NCBI GenBank assembly: GCA_029834535.1
Contig: JAQMWT010000372.1
Location: forward strand, 1 to 38,650
DNA length: 38,650 nt
Source: Chrysophaeum taylorii
Lineage: Eukaryota > Sar > Pelagophyceae > Pelagomonadales > Pelagomonadaceae
Direction: 5' to 3'
Numbering within the stretch: the first letter of the stretch is position 1; every line of letters starts with the position of its first letter. The position numbers were made by a program, and so were the translations under genes. This document shows positions 25,735 to 35,902 of this stretch, piece by piece. The notes under the pieces were generated by a model. That model searched no databases. It saw only the letters and a list, made by a program, of their open reading frames with translations, and had not been told where the DNA came from.

Positions 25735-26110
25735 AGGTTCTTCGGGGGGGAATACGCGGGGCCTCGGCGCGAGACCCCCATGCCGTTCACCCAGTGAAGT
25801 CAACTACAACAAAATAATATTTTAATGTCGACTGCTGGGTGTGCGAAAGGGAGCACGAGCGGTGAGTTGCGTGAGGGATGCCTCAAAAGCAGAAGTAGGT
25901 GTCCCCGCTGGAAACGCCGGGGGTGCCTCGAAGCACGACGACTTTGTTCAGTGTGGCGTCCTGCTGGCTGGGTTCCTGTGGGGCGATCCCACTCGAGAGT
26001 TTGTTTTAAAGTCGACGACTAGGGTTTAAAACGAGCGAGGCCTGTTGTCGCTAGGCCGACGCACCGAAACTTCCGTGCCACGTCGTCGCGTTGACACTAC
26101 TATCGCGACA
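25735..26110 (+). repeat. Direct repeat P, first copy
   Basis: This segment aligns along most of its length with 30355-30790. It runs from a GTTCACCCAGTGAAG block through TGCCTCAAAAGCAGAAGTAG to CACGTCGTCGCGTTGACACTA. In the second position this sequence is the upstream region of the plastid-targeted SnoaL-like gene; here no gene follows, so it may be a detached promoter copy. Homology ends near 26110. Confidence 0.6.
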
Positions 26111-26239
26111 CTGTCCAGCGATCTACTACGAGTTTATTCGGCAATAGAGTCCATGCCGCTGTTGTTGGCGCATGAATGGTGCGATGGGCTCCGGCATACC
26201 GCCTGGGCTTCTCGGCGTGGCGCTGGGTTTCGATCGATC

Positions 26240-26730
26240 GCGAGAAAAATGGGGTCTTTGCCTCCATTCTCGGCGCGGTAGACGAGCTAGTACTCGCGGG
26301 CCGTCCGCGAGTACCGCGCGAAACGTACGCCTTATTCCTCGAAAAGTGCCTCGACTTCCGCTTTCTCTGGACGCGCTTCACGCACTCGGCGAGATCCTCG
26401 GCGGGCGCTTTGAGTCGATGACATCATTCTTGCGCTTCTTGTTCGGCAGAGGCTGTCTCCGACGGCACGCCCCCGTTTCGGTCCCACTAAGGGGGGCGCG
26501 CCCTTGGGCTTCTTCGGCGGCGGCGTCTTGGCCGTCTCCTCCGAGGCGACCGGCGCGCCCGCAGGCTTGCGCTCGTTCTCCCGAGGCTCGTGCTCCTTCC
26601 GCCGAAAGCCGTCCCTCGCAGCAGCGGCCTCCTCTGATGTGTCGTACAGCTCCGAACCACCTTCGCCTTGCCTTTCCCCACCCTCTTCTCGTACTTGTCA
26701 ATGACGACGAAGAACTCTTGTTCGCGCGGC
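26240..26730 (-). pseudogene. Lys/Pro/Ala-rich open frame, histone H1-like composition
   Basis: A frame without an ATG reads GSELYDTSEEAAAARDGFRR, then EETAKTPPPKKPKGAPPLVG and PKRGRAVG. Composition is like linker-histone tails or AT-hook proteins. It may be a remnant or an exon; support is weak. Confidence 0.22.
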
Positions 26731-27067
26731 CTGCGTGTTGATCATCGCTCGCCCGATCCCTGGGATCGGCGGCCCGTCTCCAATGGCCTCCTCATACAAG
26801 GAGCGTGCGCGCGAAGTTTTACTCTCCCGAGGCCACCATCACAGCGTGCAAGAGCGAAAGCAAGTATCGCGATCAGCTCTCGATTCAAATCGATTGCGCT
26901 ACCATTCGTCACCTTGGTCGAGCGTTAGCCAGCCAAAAGTGTGGCAGACGTGACAGACGCACATTGAACTTCAAGTTTATGATATCCGTGTTTTGAACAT
27001 ACTGAAGAACTGAGCTGGCGACGACGGATTTCGCCAACGCAGAAATCAGCCGAAGAGAGCTTTTGGG

Positions 27068-27098
<31 letters not shown>

Positions 27099-27099
27099 A
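27068..27099. repeat. (AAAT)n tetranucleotide repeat
   Basis: About eight TAAA units in a row in an otherwise mixed region. Confidence 0.8.
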
Positions 27100-27164
27100 C
27101 CCTTCTCTTCTTCGAAAGGGCTAGTTTTTCAACCAAAGGCAAAAGTAATTAAAGCGACTTGACT

Positions 27165-27483
27165 TTGGGCGGCCTAACCCGAATTTTAAACGGCACTTGG
27201 CGCGCTCTCCGCTTTAGCACCACGAATCCTCGGTCGGGGGCTCCCGATCGGCGCCCCTAGCGACAGCAGCTATGACGATTATCACGTCGAACCCAGATTT
27301 TATGATATGGTGACAGCAGTTAGAAATATCGCAAATGCGCCCCCCCCCGGGTTTTTCTCGAGGCACCGATCGACGCCTCGTTCGACCCTCTCACAGGCTA
27401 GCTGTGGGGCTGCGGGCAGGGGGGCGGTCAATTTTCGGGTGGCCTTCGTGGGGGTATCCTCGAATAAGTTTGTTTGTATTATG
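27165..27483 (+). repeat. Direct repeat Q, first copy
   Basis: This aligns with 30045-30350, sharing GGCGCGCTCTCC, CCTCGGTCGG and CGACGCCTCGTTCGACCCTC. Copies of Q thus lie immediately on both sides of transposon-like copy B, in the same orientation. Confidence 0.6.
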
Positions 27484-27834
27484 GGGATCGGTCAAGTTTG
27501 GTCAATAAGTTTTGGTCAATTTCTTTGAAGTTTGATCTATTTGATGTAAAATGTTTGCGGAAAAATTCAATTTGGCCACTTTCAATAGAAGTTTGATCAG
27601 TTTTAGTTTGGTCACTCCTCCGAAGTTGCATTAAGTTTGATCAATCGACCCTTCAAGTTTGATTAATAACGTTGCAAGTTTGGTCAATTGATCACTACTC
27701 CTCAAACTTCCACGGTAATAATTGACCAAACTTTGGCTTTTACAATCAAACATAAGGAGGCTTTTCAAGGGGGCGCGCGAGCGCTTTTGGTTTTGCGAAA
27801 ATAATGCTTTCAAAACGAAAGCTAGGTGCTGCAG

Positions 27835-28661
27835 CTATGCAGAATCTACTACCGTGGCGTTACACGCGCGGCAGTGGCATGGGCACCCCCCCATGACCGC
27901 CCGCCTTAGAAGGAGATCCATCCTAACACAGCGCGGCGATACGCAAGGAGAGCGGGCAGCGACGCGCGGCCTCGAGAGCAGATTTTCCCCACGGCTTGGC
28001 GTACTTAAGCTGGGCCCATTCTCGTACCTTCCATCGTTCGTAGAAGCCACCCAAACCTTGACTCACCACGGTGGTGTTGCCGTGGTCGTGCGTCATTCTT
28101 CAACAACAACAAGCGGACATCGGACACCAGACTTATTACATGGTCTGCGTGAGACGGACGGATCACCCCATTCTGCTTCGCAAAATCTCTCCGAGAGGGA
28201 GAGCGTCTTTGATAATAATCGACTCGGGGTCGTCGAGTTAAAACGCGAAACTCGACGACCTCGAGAAACTGCGCGAGCAACGCCCCTGGAGGGAGGGTGC
28301 ACCCGAAGATTGTAGTCCCACACTTGCGCGGGACCGTACAGGACCACGTTCAGGAGTTCCTCACCGTCGCGTACCCGATCCGGAGTTAGCTGTCCAGCTT
28401 GGACGTGGGACGGCAACGCGAGCACGTGCCGTTACGCCAGCATAAACAACTCGCACGACCGTAAGTGTGAACACCTCCTCATCCTCCTCCTCCTCGCGCA
28501 TCTCGACAACCCCGCCCTGCCGCAAGATCTCCTCGGGAGCTGCTGCTGCACCGTCGAGCACTGTACTACGAGAAAGTCGGCAAATACAAGCTGCGGCGCG
28601 AAGGGATGTCAAGACGTCGACAGCCTCGCTCCGGAAGAGATCGCTGACACCACCCCTGTAA
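27835..28661 (-). pseudogene. Unrecognised decayed ORF inside element copy B
   Basis: The pieces SLRAAACICRLSRSTVLDGA, GGVVEMREEEEDEEVFTLTV, LLNVVLYGPAQVWDYNLRVH and QNGVIRPSHADHVISLVSDV correspond to those in copy A. Indels relative to copy A (for example extra CAA and TAA triplet-like insertions) show independent decay. No domain was recognised. Confidence 0.35.
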
Positions 28662-29821
28662 TTCTATTCCAGTCATCATCAGTACGAGTCTAAAATATGA
28701 CAAGTTTGATGTGATTGTTCGAAATTTGATCACACCAAATTGAATTAGGTTTGATCACAAGCCACTTACTGCAAGTTTGATTACTCGAAGTTTGATCACA
28801 AGGTCGCAAGAAGTTTTGTCACAAAGTTTGATCAACGATATTATTACAAGTTTGGTCACAAAGCCTCCAAGTTTGACCATACGCACGCATCAACGTGCGA
28901 ACACTCGCAGAACAACATCCACAAACAAGGCCTGCGCAAGACAGCGCTGATAGCGCGCAGTTTTTTTTTTCGCCCAAGATTATTATTCGGATGCACCTTA
29001 TTATTAGTTCGATGTTTATGACAGACTACGGCGAACGACCCCGGTTCGCCATCTCGTGCCTTTAATAGCGGATGACGTTGTTGCAGATGTCTATCAAACG
29101 CATATGCCGAGAAAGAAGAGCCGCCGCCCGACTTGCCCTCCATAGAGCCCTTGATGAGAACCGACGCGGCCTCGCGGACGTGCCTCGCACGATAGCTGGA
29201 TCTTCATCGGCACGAAGGTTCCGAGAGCAGGCGTGCCTTTTTTTCAGCACACGTAACGATATTGCCTACTTGCACATCTCACAACGAGCAGCACACACGG
29301 AGAAGCTGCAGCCTTGTATCTTGCAATTGAACGACAACGCTGTCGCGCTGTTGTTGTTAACCATGCTGTTGTACGCGCCGTCCACTTGCCGCCCGTGTCG
29401 AACATCAGATGCTGCTGCAAGTCGGCCTCGCGAACACACGTGCTGAACTTGGCATTTAGGGGTTATGTCGAGCAAAGTGGACTACCCTCGTGTTTGTTTT
29501 CACGCTCTGAGCTGCGACAGCGTACGCCGCGATCTCTCATAGTCGTTTACCACCTTCTTCGTCAGGGCACGCTTAGACTTCTTGTTTTCTTTTCTCGGCG
29601 TCGTCGTCGTGATCAACCGACGTCGGCGTGTTTAACACCACCACGCGACCCGAGCGACGACGACGAAACCATCGCATCGATACCGTCCTCCTCGTCGTTC
29701 GTTTCCAAGTCGAAGGACGCTACGGAGTCAGTCACAGCGCGAGACGACATGCAGAACCGCTGAAAGCTTGATCACGCTGGCGGCGGCGGGCCTTGTTTTT
29801 TTGTCACGACGAACCGTATGT

Positions 29822-29890
29822 TTGGTCTCTAAATGTCGACGACTGCTAAGAGGGGGGTGTGTGTGGGGAGCATGATGATGCTTGGTCTCT
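29822..29890 (-). mobile_element. 51-base LINE-like 3'-end fragment with 9-bp target duplication
   Basis: The fragment at 29831-29881 matches the end of the LINE-like repeat in reverse (GTCGACGACTGCTAAGAGG and on) and lies between two copies of TTGGTCTCT. Copy A of the host element has no insert at this point (around 19690). Confidence 0.65.
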
Positions 29891-30044
29891 CTCAAAGTAC
29901 AAGTTTAGTCAATCCAGATGGGGATTGACCAAACTTAAGTGATCATAAAACTTGTGGAGGATTTACGGTGATCAAACTTATACGGTGGTTGCAAACTTGA
30001 CTTTTTCCTAGTATTATTGTAGGGATTTAACTTTGGCGACTTCC

Positions 30045-30350
30045 TCCGTGACCAAAAAAATTGGTCGGCACATGGCGCGCTCTCCTCTTCAGCACAATAA
30101 ACCCTCGGTCGGAGGCTCCCGACAGGAGTTCTGAGCTTCAGCAGCTTGGACGACTTTTACGTCGAAGCCAGATTTCATGATATGGTGGCCGCAGTTAGAA
30201 AGTGGCACATGCGCTCCCCCCGCGTTGCTCGGAGCTCCGTTCGACGCCTCGTTCGACCCTCTCACAGGCTGGGCCTGGGGCAGCGGGCGGGGGTGGCGGT
30301 AAATTTGGTCGGGGCCATCCTCGATTCAACGTCGATTACGCTTGTTTTCT
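30045..30350 (+). repeat. Direct repeat Q, second copy
   Basis: See 27165-27483. Q leads directly into repeat P here, so Q-P is the longer original unit and the first Q copy is truncated where element B begins. Confidence 0.55.
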
Positions 30351-30354
30351 TTGG

Positions 30355-30790
30355 GGATTTTGGGCCCCGGCGCGTGAACCCCCAGGATTCTTACACGACC
30401 CAGGGCGTTTACCCCGTGAAGCTAACTACAACAAAATTATAATGAGCGGCGTCGACTGGTAAGAGGGGGTGTGTGAGCGGGGGGCACGGGCGGTGAATTG
30501 CGCGCAGACCTGAGGGATGCCTCAAAAGCAGAAGTAGGTGTCCCGCTCACGGGCTGAAAACGTCAGGAGTGCCTGAAAGCACCGGTGCGCAACGACTTTT
30601 TTCAGTGTGACGTCCTGCAGGGTGGGTTCCTGGGCTGCCAAAAGCAGCGGATTGGCTGAGCACTCGAGGGTTTGTTTTAACGTCGACTAGGGTTTTAAAC
30701 GAGCGAGGGCTGTCACTAAGCTGACGCACCAAGACCGAAACTTCCGTGACACGTCGTCGCGTTGACACTAAAAATTGACGAAGTCGGCAG
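30355..30790 (+). repeat. Direct repeat P, second copy, upstream of the SnoaL-like gene
   Basis: This aligns with 25735-26110 and in part with 31965-32290. It contains a piece similar to the LINE-like 3' end (GTCGACTGGTAAGAGG, 30449-30464). As it ends 60 bases before the start codon at 30851, the gene's promoter probably lies inside it. Confidence 0.55.
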
Positions 30791-30822
30791 ATTCGACAAA
30801 GCAAGCATAGCGCTGCGTGCGA

Positions 30823-30850
30823 GACAACAACAACAACAACAACAGAAGCA
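30823..30850 (+). promoter_or_regulatory. (CAA)n leader before the SnoaL-like start codon
   Basis: Seven CAA units (ACAACAACAACAACAACAAC) precede GAAGCAATG. CAA-repeat 5' leaders are unstructured and generally favour efficient translation initiation; they also support 30851 as the real start. Confidence 0.5.
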
Positions 30851-31873
30851 ATGCTGACCTTCTTGCTCTTCGTCTCCGCGGCTTCCGCCTTCACGTCGTC
30901 GGCTCCCCTCCGCGGCGGCATCCCGTCGTCCCCCGCCCGCTCTTCCCGCACCGCCGTCACGATGATCGACGCCGACACGCTGCTGGTTGCGCTGCCGGGT
31001 GTGGCGGCGCTGGGCGTGAGCCTTCAAAAGAGCAGCTCCGACGGTGGCATCGCGTCGATGCACGCGGCGACGCCCGCGACGCCAAAGGCCACGGAGAAGG
31101 TGGACATCAAGCTCGCGCGCCAAAACTTCAAGCGGTGGAACGACGCTCTCCAGACCAAGAACCCGACGGCGGTGGCGGCCTTGTACTCGTCTGAGGCGCT
31201 GTCGTTCCTGCCGACGGTGTCGCCGATGCACATCAAGGACGACTTCAACACCGAGGAGTACTTCACCGCGTTCGTGCAGAAGAACCCGTTCGGCACCATC
31301 ACCGATGACAGCGTGCAGTCGTACGGCGACGGCGACGCGTACCTGCACTCGGGATTGTACACGTTCGAGCTTGGGAGTGGGGCGGAGCGTGCGCCGGTAC
31401 AGGCGCGTTTTTCGTACGTGTGGAAGAAAGAGGACGGAGCGTGGCGGATCTCGCACCACCACTCTTCGGTGCGCCCGGCCGGCCCAGACATGGTGCAGGT
31501 TGCGAGGGAGAACTTCCAGAAGTGGAACGACGCTCTGCAGACCAAGGACCCGAAGAAGGTGGCCGCGCTGTACTCGACTGCTGGCGACCTCTCCTTCCTC
31601 CCGACGGTGTCGCCGGTGCACATCAAGGACGGCTCCAGCACCGAGGACTACTTCACGGCGTTTGTGCAGAAGAACCCGTTCGGGACCATCACGGACGACA
31701 GCGTGATGGTCTTCGACGACGGCGACGCGTACCTGCACTCCGGCATGTACACGTTCGACCTTGGCGAGGGGCGCAACCGTGCCCCGACGGAGGCTCGCTT
31801 CTCGTATGTCTGGCGCAAGTCGGGTGGCGAGTACAAGATCACCCATCACCACTCTTCGGTCCGCCCGGCGTAG
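30851..31873 (+). CDS. Plastid-targeted protein with two tandem SnoaL/CaMKII-association-like domains
   Basis: The 340-residue product begins MLTFLLFVSAASAF: a short signal peptide ending at ASA-F14, followed by a Ser/Arg/Pro-rich transit-like stretch (14-38). This is the bipartite signal of complex red-lineage plastids. A hydrophobic segment (43-58, TLLVALPGVAALGVSL) follows. Domain 1 (about 85-210) and domain 2 (about 214-340) are close copies. Each has a (K/Q)WNDALQTK helix, ALYS, FLPTVSPxHIKD, YFTAFVQKNPFGTITDDSV and the terminal HHHSSVRPA. The NTF2-like fold and the HHHSS ending fit the CaMKII-association/SnoaL/DUF4440 group. Members form small cone-shaped pockets, sometimes enzymatic; the substrate here is unknown. 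The gene is GC-rich, shows no intron and stops at TAG. Confidence 0.88.
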   Translation: MLTFLLFVSAASAFTSSAPLRGGIPSSPARSSRTAVTMIDADTLLVALPGVAALGVSLQKSSSDGGIASMHAATPATPKATEKVDIKLARQNFKRWNDALQTKNPTAVAALYSSEALSFLPTVSPMHIKDDFNTEEYFTAFVQKNPFGTITDDSVQSYGDGDAYLHSGLYTFELGSGAERAPVQARFSYVWKKEDGAWRISHHHSSVRPAGPDMVQVARENFQKWNDALQTKDPKKVAALYSTAGDLSFLPTVSPVHIKDGSSTEDYFTAFVQKNPFGTITDDSVMVFDDGDAYLHSGMYTFDLGEGRNRAPTEARFSYVWRKSGGEYKITHHHSSVRPA

Positions 31874-31964
31874 GGAGCTAACACAGGCCGCTCTCCTCGT
31901 CCCCGGGCTCCTCGCTTCGCCCGTCCCCTCCTTCGCTCTCGAGAAATCATTTGGCACTTCTCCC

Positions 31965-32290
31965 TCGGCACGCCTCGGTGGCGTGGCCCAGACCAGGGCG
32001 TTCACCCAATGAAGAGTACTGCGACAGATTTTTAACAAGCGCCATTTAGGCAAATTCAGGGTGGACTGCTAAGAGGGAGTGTGTATGCGGGGGTACGGGC
32101 AGTGACTGGCGGGTAGCTTGGAGGTATGAGGGAAGTGGCTGGAAGGCGCAAGTAGGTATCCCGTTCTATAGGGGCTGGAGGTTAAGATGTGAGGGCTGTC
32201 TGAAAGGCGGGGCCTAGTCGGGGTCATCGCCGAGCCGCGGAGTAGGCGAAGAGAGGACGCCCCCCGCCTATAGGTCATATGCATGCTTTC
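31965..32290 (+). repeat. Partial third copy of repeat P downstream of the SnoaL-like gene
   Basis: CAGGGCGTTCACCCAATGAAG followed by ACTGCTAAGAGGGAGTGTGT and GCGCAAGTAGGTATCCCG align with P at 30400-30540. Read on the minus strand, 32190-32284 also resembles the end of the GAFGEAS ORF (MTYRRGASSLRLLR). The SnoaL-like gene is thus bracketed by related direct repeats. Confidence 0.5.
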
Positions 32291-33134
32291 CCCAAACTGC
32301 AGAGAAATCTGCTGCCTCTTACCCTTATCCGTCCGTCGAGAGCGTGACCTCTTCCTTACCCTTCTTCTTCCTTTCTACACAGTCAATTAGTCCTCTGATT
32401 TGTGCTTAAGCTCATCGTCATGGGCTAGCGCGTCCCGAGGTATGTAGCACTATACACTTTACCTTTCTCGTGTAGTTCTAGATGCCGCCTGTCGTGTTCT
32501 GAGGATATAGGGAACATACTTTTTCATTCCCCGAATTAAATACTTCCAGACGTTCATGATGAGACGGGATGGTTTCCCAGGTGACTTACCACTGCATGCT
32601 AAATGCTCTGCAGGTTATGGGCCCAGGCGGGTCCCTGAGAAATCATGTGTAAAAACGCGCACGTAACCTATGGGTTTTGAACTGTTACCGCGCCGGTTCA
32701 GCCTCGCCACGTAAACACACTTGTAAATACAACGCCATTACCATTGGGCTGTATATAATACTTTTTTGCACATGTGATCGTGTAACCTTGTGTGCACCTA
32801 TTCATAGCATCGTATTGTCATGTCAATGTTGATGTGTATGTAATGGGCTAACCTGTACTCTTGCACACATGTTACGGAATATTTTGGGTACGTCCACTCG
32901 TACATTCCATGGCAATGCACTTAACAAGCTCCTTGAGAGCACCAAAACTAACCAGCTGCCTGAGTGACTACGCTTAGCGACACTACTCTGGACTCACAGC
33001 TTGCACAGTCGTCAAATAGACATCTTTCCATCGAAAACGATGAGTGTACATAGACACCGATAGACAGATCCCCTTAGAATGTCTAGACAGTGTCAACTGC
33101 GTGACTGAACCCACAGGTTCCCCCGTCAACTGCT
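32291..33134 (+). promoter_or_regulatory. AT-richer leader of the copia-like element, possible 5' LTR
   Basis: Base composition changes here and stays AT-richer to the window end. A TATA-like GTATATAATA lies at 32751-32760. No second LTR is inside the window, so LTR limits and primer-binding site cannot be set. No gene was recognised. Confidence 0.3.
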
Positions 33135-35432
33135 ATGGCAGAACACGCAGCACGAGCCGCACCCAAGGCGATCACAGGTGCGGATGTATTGAAGCTCGAA
33201 GCTCCTGTAGTTGAGTTTCTTAACGATGGAAATCGATTTCAGCTTCAGACTCGCAGGGTATCCTTGCAAATCAAGCACATTAAGCAATTGTTACGGTCCA
33301 GTCATGCCGATGCCTTCCTCGAGTAAGACTCGTACGAAGCATATACTTGGTCATGCAAGGACTACGAGATCCTCCGGAATCAAATTCTCGATCGCGTTTT
33401 CCTGGAATGGAAGACCGATAGGGCTGCTGATCTCCGTTTAGCTGTTGATGAATTGCCCCCTGAGTATCAGGAATGGCATTTCACCTACGAAGCTTTCCCA
33501 CACTTACCTGATGCAGAAGTAGCTCAGCTAGCTACTGTCTGTTACGACTATGAAGTCAAGGCATTGGGCCCTGAAATCAATGCCCGTTTCTTAGAAGAGG
33601 AACGAATCTTAAATCGCGCGCACCCGAAGGCATTAGCTTTCGACACCCGTGTTCTTGCCCCTGTTACCATGTTTTCGTTAACTGCTGCTGACTGGCACAC
33701 TTATCAGAACACGTATTTCTTGCATACTTACTTCAATCTTGAAAGTGTTGGAAAACCAGCACCTGCGGCCTGGCCCGCCATCAATGAGGTATATAACAAA
33801 AGTTATTTACCCGACAAGGCTCGAGCCATTATGCTCATCGCCTTTAGTCACTACGAGTCTGTTACGACTACTGATGTGTCCTATTTGAAACAACAATTTA
33901 ACTCTGTTGTTTATAATCCTAACTGGTATGTCCATGTATTTATCGAAGCTGTCCTAGCATTTAGGCAAATCTCTTACCAACTTAACCAGGAAGAGACTGA
34001 CCTTCAATTCGACTTTGGCACTCTTTGTAGAAAAATCTATGAAGAGATACATCGGCATTATGCCGATAATACCAGCAACAATCGTTACGATCGTGGTTGG
34101 GTAGATTGGTGTTATATGTATTAAACCCGATCTTCATCTCGGCCTGTGCTAGAAGCTGAACGATTGTGTCACCCTACCAACCCTAGCTACATTTTAGAAT
34201 ACGCATTAGACCTATACAATGTAGTATCAAATGGGTCGAACAAAAGACGCTTAGAACGCCCCATTTCTTGGCAACCCTATGTCGAAGGTTTATCATCTCA
34301 ACCAAAGTCAAAGTTACTACTTACAAACACTCTGGACTCAGCAGACAAAAGCCTGACTCAAACTGCTAACACACTCGCCTTCATCACTTCGTCCCAACCT
34401 GGTACATCTTCCACGTTTAATGCTAGACGCTTGCGTAACTCTAATGATGCTCGCCAGCCTTTCTCTCGCAGCGATTTATCGTATTATCGTTCTGGTGATT
34501 CTTACGCCACCAAGAAAACTGCTGGACAGTCCCATGACCGTCCAATTTACCCCCGCACTTTTGACAGGTCCTCTCGGTCTAACATGAAATTATTAGAACG
34601 AACAAATCACACCTTAAACACCCTGCGAGAACGGTGTAGTGAACTTACGAAGCATATGACAGATAATGATACCACGGCTCAGCTACAACAGAATATCAAC
34701 AAGTTATTTGAGACTCTATTACAATCAGCTGACATTCTGTCAACGACATCTACTGAGGACGACAGTAGTTTACGTCGTCTAAGCGAACAGCTCATGTTTG
34801 CAGAAGACATCATTTATGATGTAGACGTTCATCTATCCTCGACCGAAAAGTCGTTAAACTACGTGGAGCCACAACACCATACTGTTGTTACTGCTCCCAC
34901 CCCAAAGGCAACTCCTCCTACTACAAACACACAGGGTAATCCTTCCAATACCGTGCCGAACCTCTTTACCGCTTCCGCCATCTCGGCTTTACCACCAGCA
35001 TTATTGTCCTCGCTATCTTCACAGGTCCAATCTGCCCTCAACACACCATCACAAGCCGAAAACAAAAGGGATGCCGATCATACTTCGCTATCGTCATTTG
35101 ATGAAAAGCACGGCATGGCTGATGAGGCTGACGAACCATCACCACCTGTTCAACCGATTATTATTCCAACGAATCTGTTATTGCTGGAGAACTTCTTCAC
35201 AGCCAGCCTCTCCACTACGCGCCCACATTCGGAAAACACCTTCCTCACCAACTACATGAAGGTGAACACTGTCCCTCCACATTGCTCTTTTCTATATTTT
35301 GACTCTTGTGCTACCATCTCATTGATGTCCACTTACGATTTTGCAATACCCAATCATATAATTCCACTGGACTCCAAATACGCGCCGATTGTTATTCAGA
35401 CGGCTACAGGACAAAAACTGCATCACACATGA
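33135..35432 (+). pseudogene. Copia-like Gag and protease, interrupted by in-frame TAA codons
   Basis: One reading frame runs from ATG at 33135 to TGA at 35430, broken only by TAA at 33324-33326 and 34122-34124. The N-terminal third (KLEAPVVEFLNDGNRFQLQ, then DYEILRNQILDRVFLEW after the first TAA) is a helical Gag-like domain. PPEYQEWHFTYEAFPHLPDA and following form its second half. A Ser/Thr-rich linker (34300-34650) and a coiled-coil-like region follow. Near the end YFDSCATISLMS resembles the retropepsin active site, with Cys in place of Gly in the D-S/T-G-A triad. The frame continues with IQTATGQ, the next protease strand. The element family is moderately certain. Confidence 0.6.
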
Positions 35433-35902
35433 TGTTAACACGTAACATTGTTGTTCCCCTACCAGATCATCCGCAAGTTGGCTATGTTAAGATCGACTTC
35501 GCTTTATGTCTTCAGCCAGTGCATGACCGACATCTCGCTATCCTGAGCATGCTCGAGTGGAACCAGACGAACCCGACCACTGTGTTCGATGATCGAGCTG
35601 AGCCAAAGCTCAGCGCTGTCACGAGCCGCATAGACAAAGATGTACGTATCCCCATACACTACATAGCAGCTAATTTACCTGCTCTCCCTTGTCTTACTTA
35701 CAACATCGCTCGCGACAAGCAACTCGAACTTCGTTCCCTCGCATTTCCCCTCAAGCGATACCATGGAAACAGGGATCTACTGGCATACTACAACTACCTA
35801 CTCCAAAGAGTTTTATCAGATCGCCCGTGGATTCTTCCTTTGGTTCTCAATCTTCGGAAACAGAACAAGTTTGTTCAGCAAAATACGCAGCCATTAACTT
35901 GA
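35306..35902 (+). pseudogene. Copia-like protease C-terminus and pol linker in a shifted frame
   Basis: Near 35425 the coding frame changes. The new frame reads NIVVPLPDHPQVGYVKIDFA, then AILSMLEWNQTNPTTVFDD, which completes the protease-like domain. IHYIAANLPALPCLTYN and LRSLAFPLKRYHGNRDLL belong to the linker before integrase. Only the part after about 35425 is coding in this frame. The change could be a frameshift lesion or, less likely, a programmed shift. Confidence 0.5.

Larger units (their letters stand above)
27484..30009 (-). mobile_element. DNA-transposon-like element with TTTGRTCA arrays, copy B
   Basis: This is the inverted counterpart of 19392-22106. Motif clusters occur at 27484-27740, 28690-28890 and 29900-30005. 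The internal cluster is about 110 bases longer than in copy A. Flanking 9-mers TGTATTATG (27475-27483) and AGTATTATT (30010-30018) agree at seven positions. It lacks both SINE insertions of copy A and carries its own 51-base LINE-like fragment at 29831-29881. Coding remnants lie on the minus strand at about 27840-28650 and 28856-29763 and are interrupted by several frame changes. Confidence 0.55.

Noticed and set aside
30716..32053. 445-codon frame on the minus strand opposite the SnoaL-like gene
   Set aside because: Its composition (Arg/Val/His-rich, tandem repeated) mirrors the two duplicated domains on the other strand, and no domain is visible. It is a GC-rich shadow frame.
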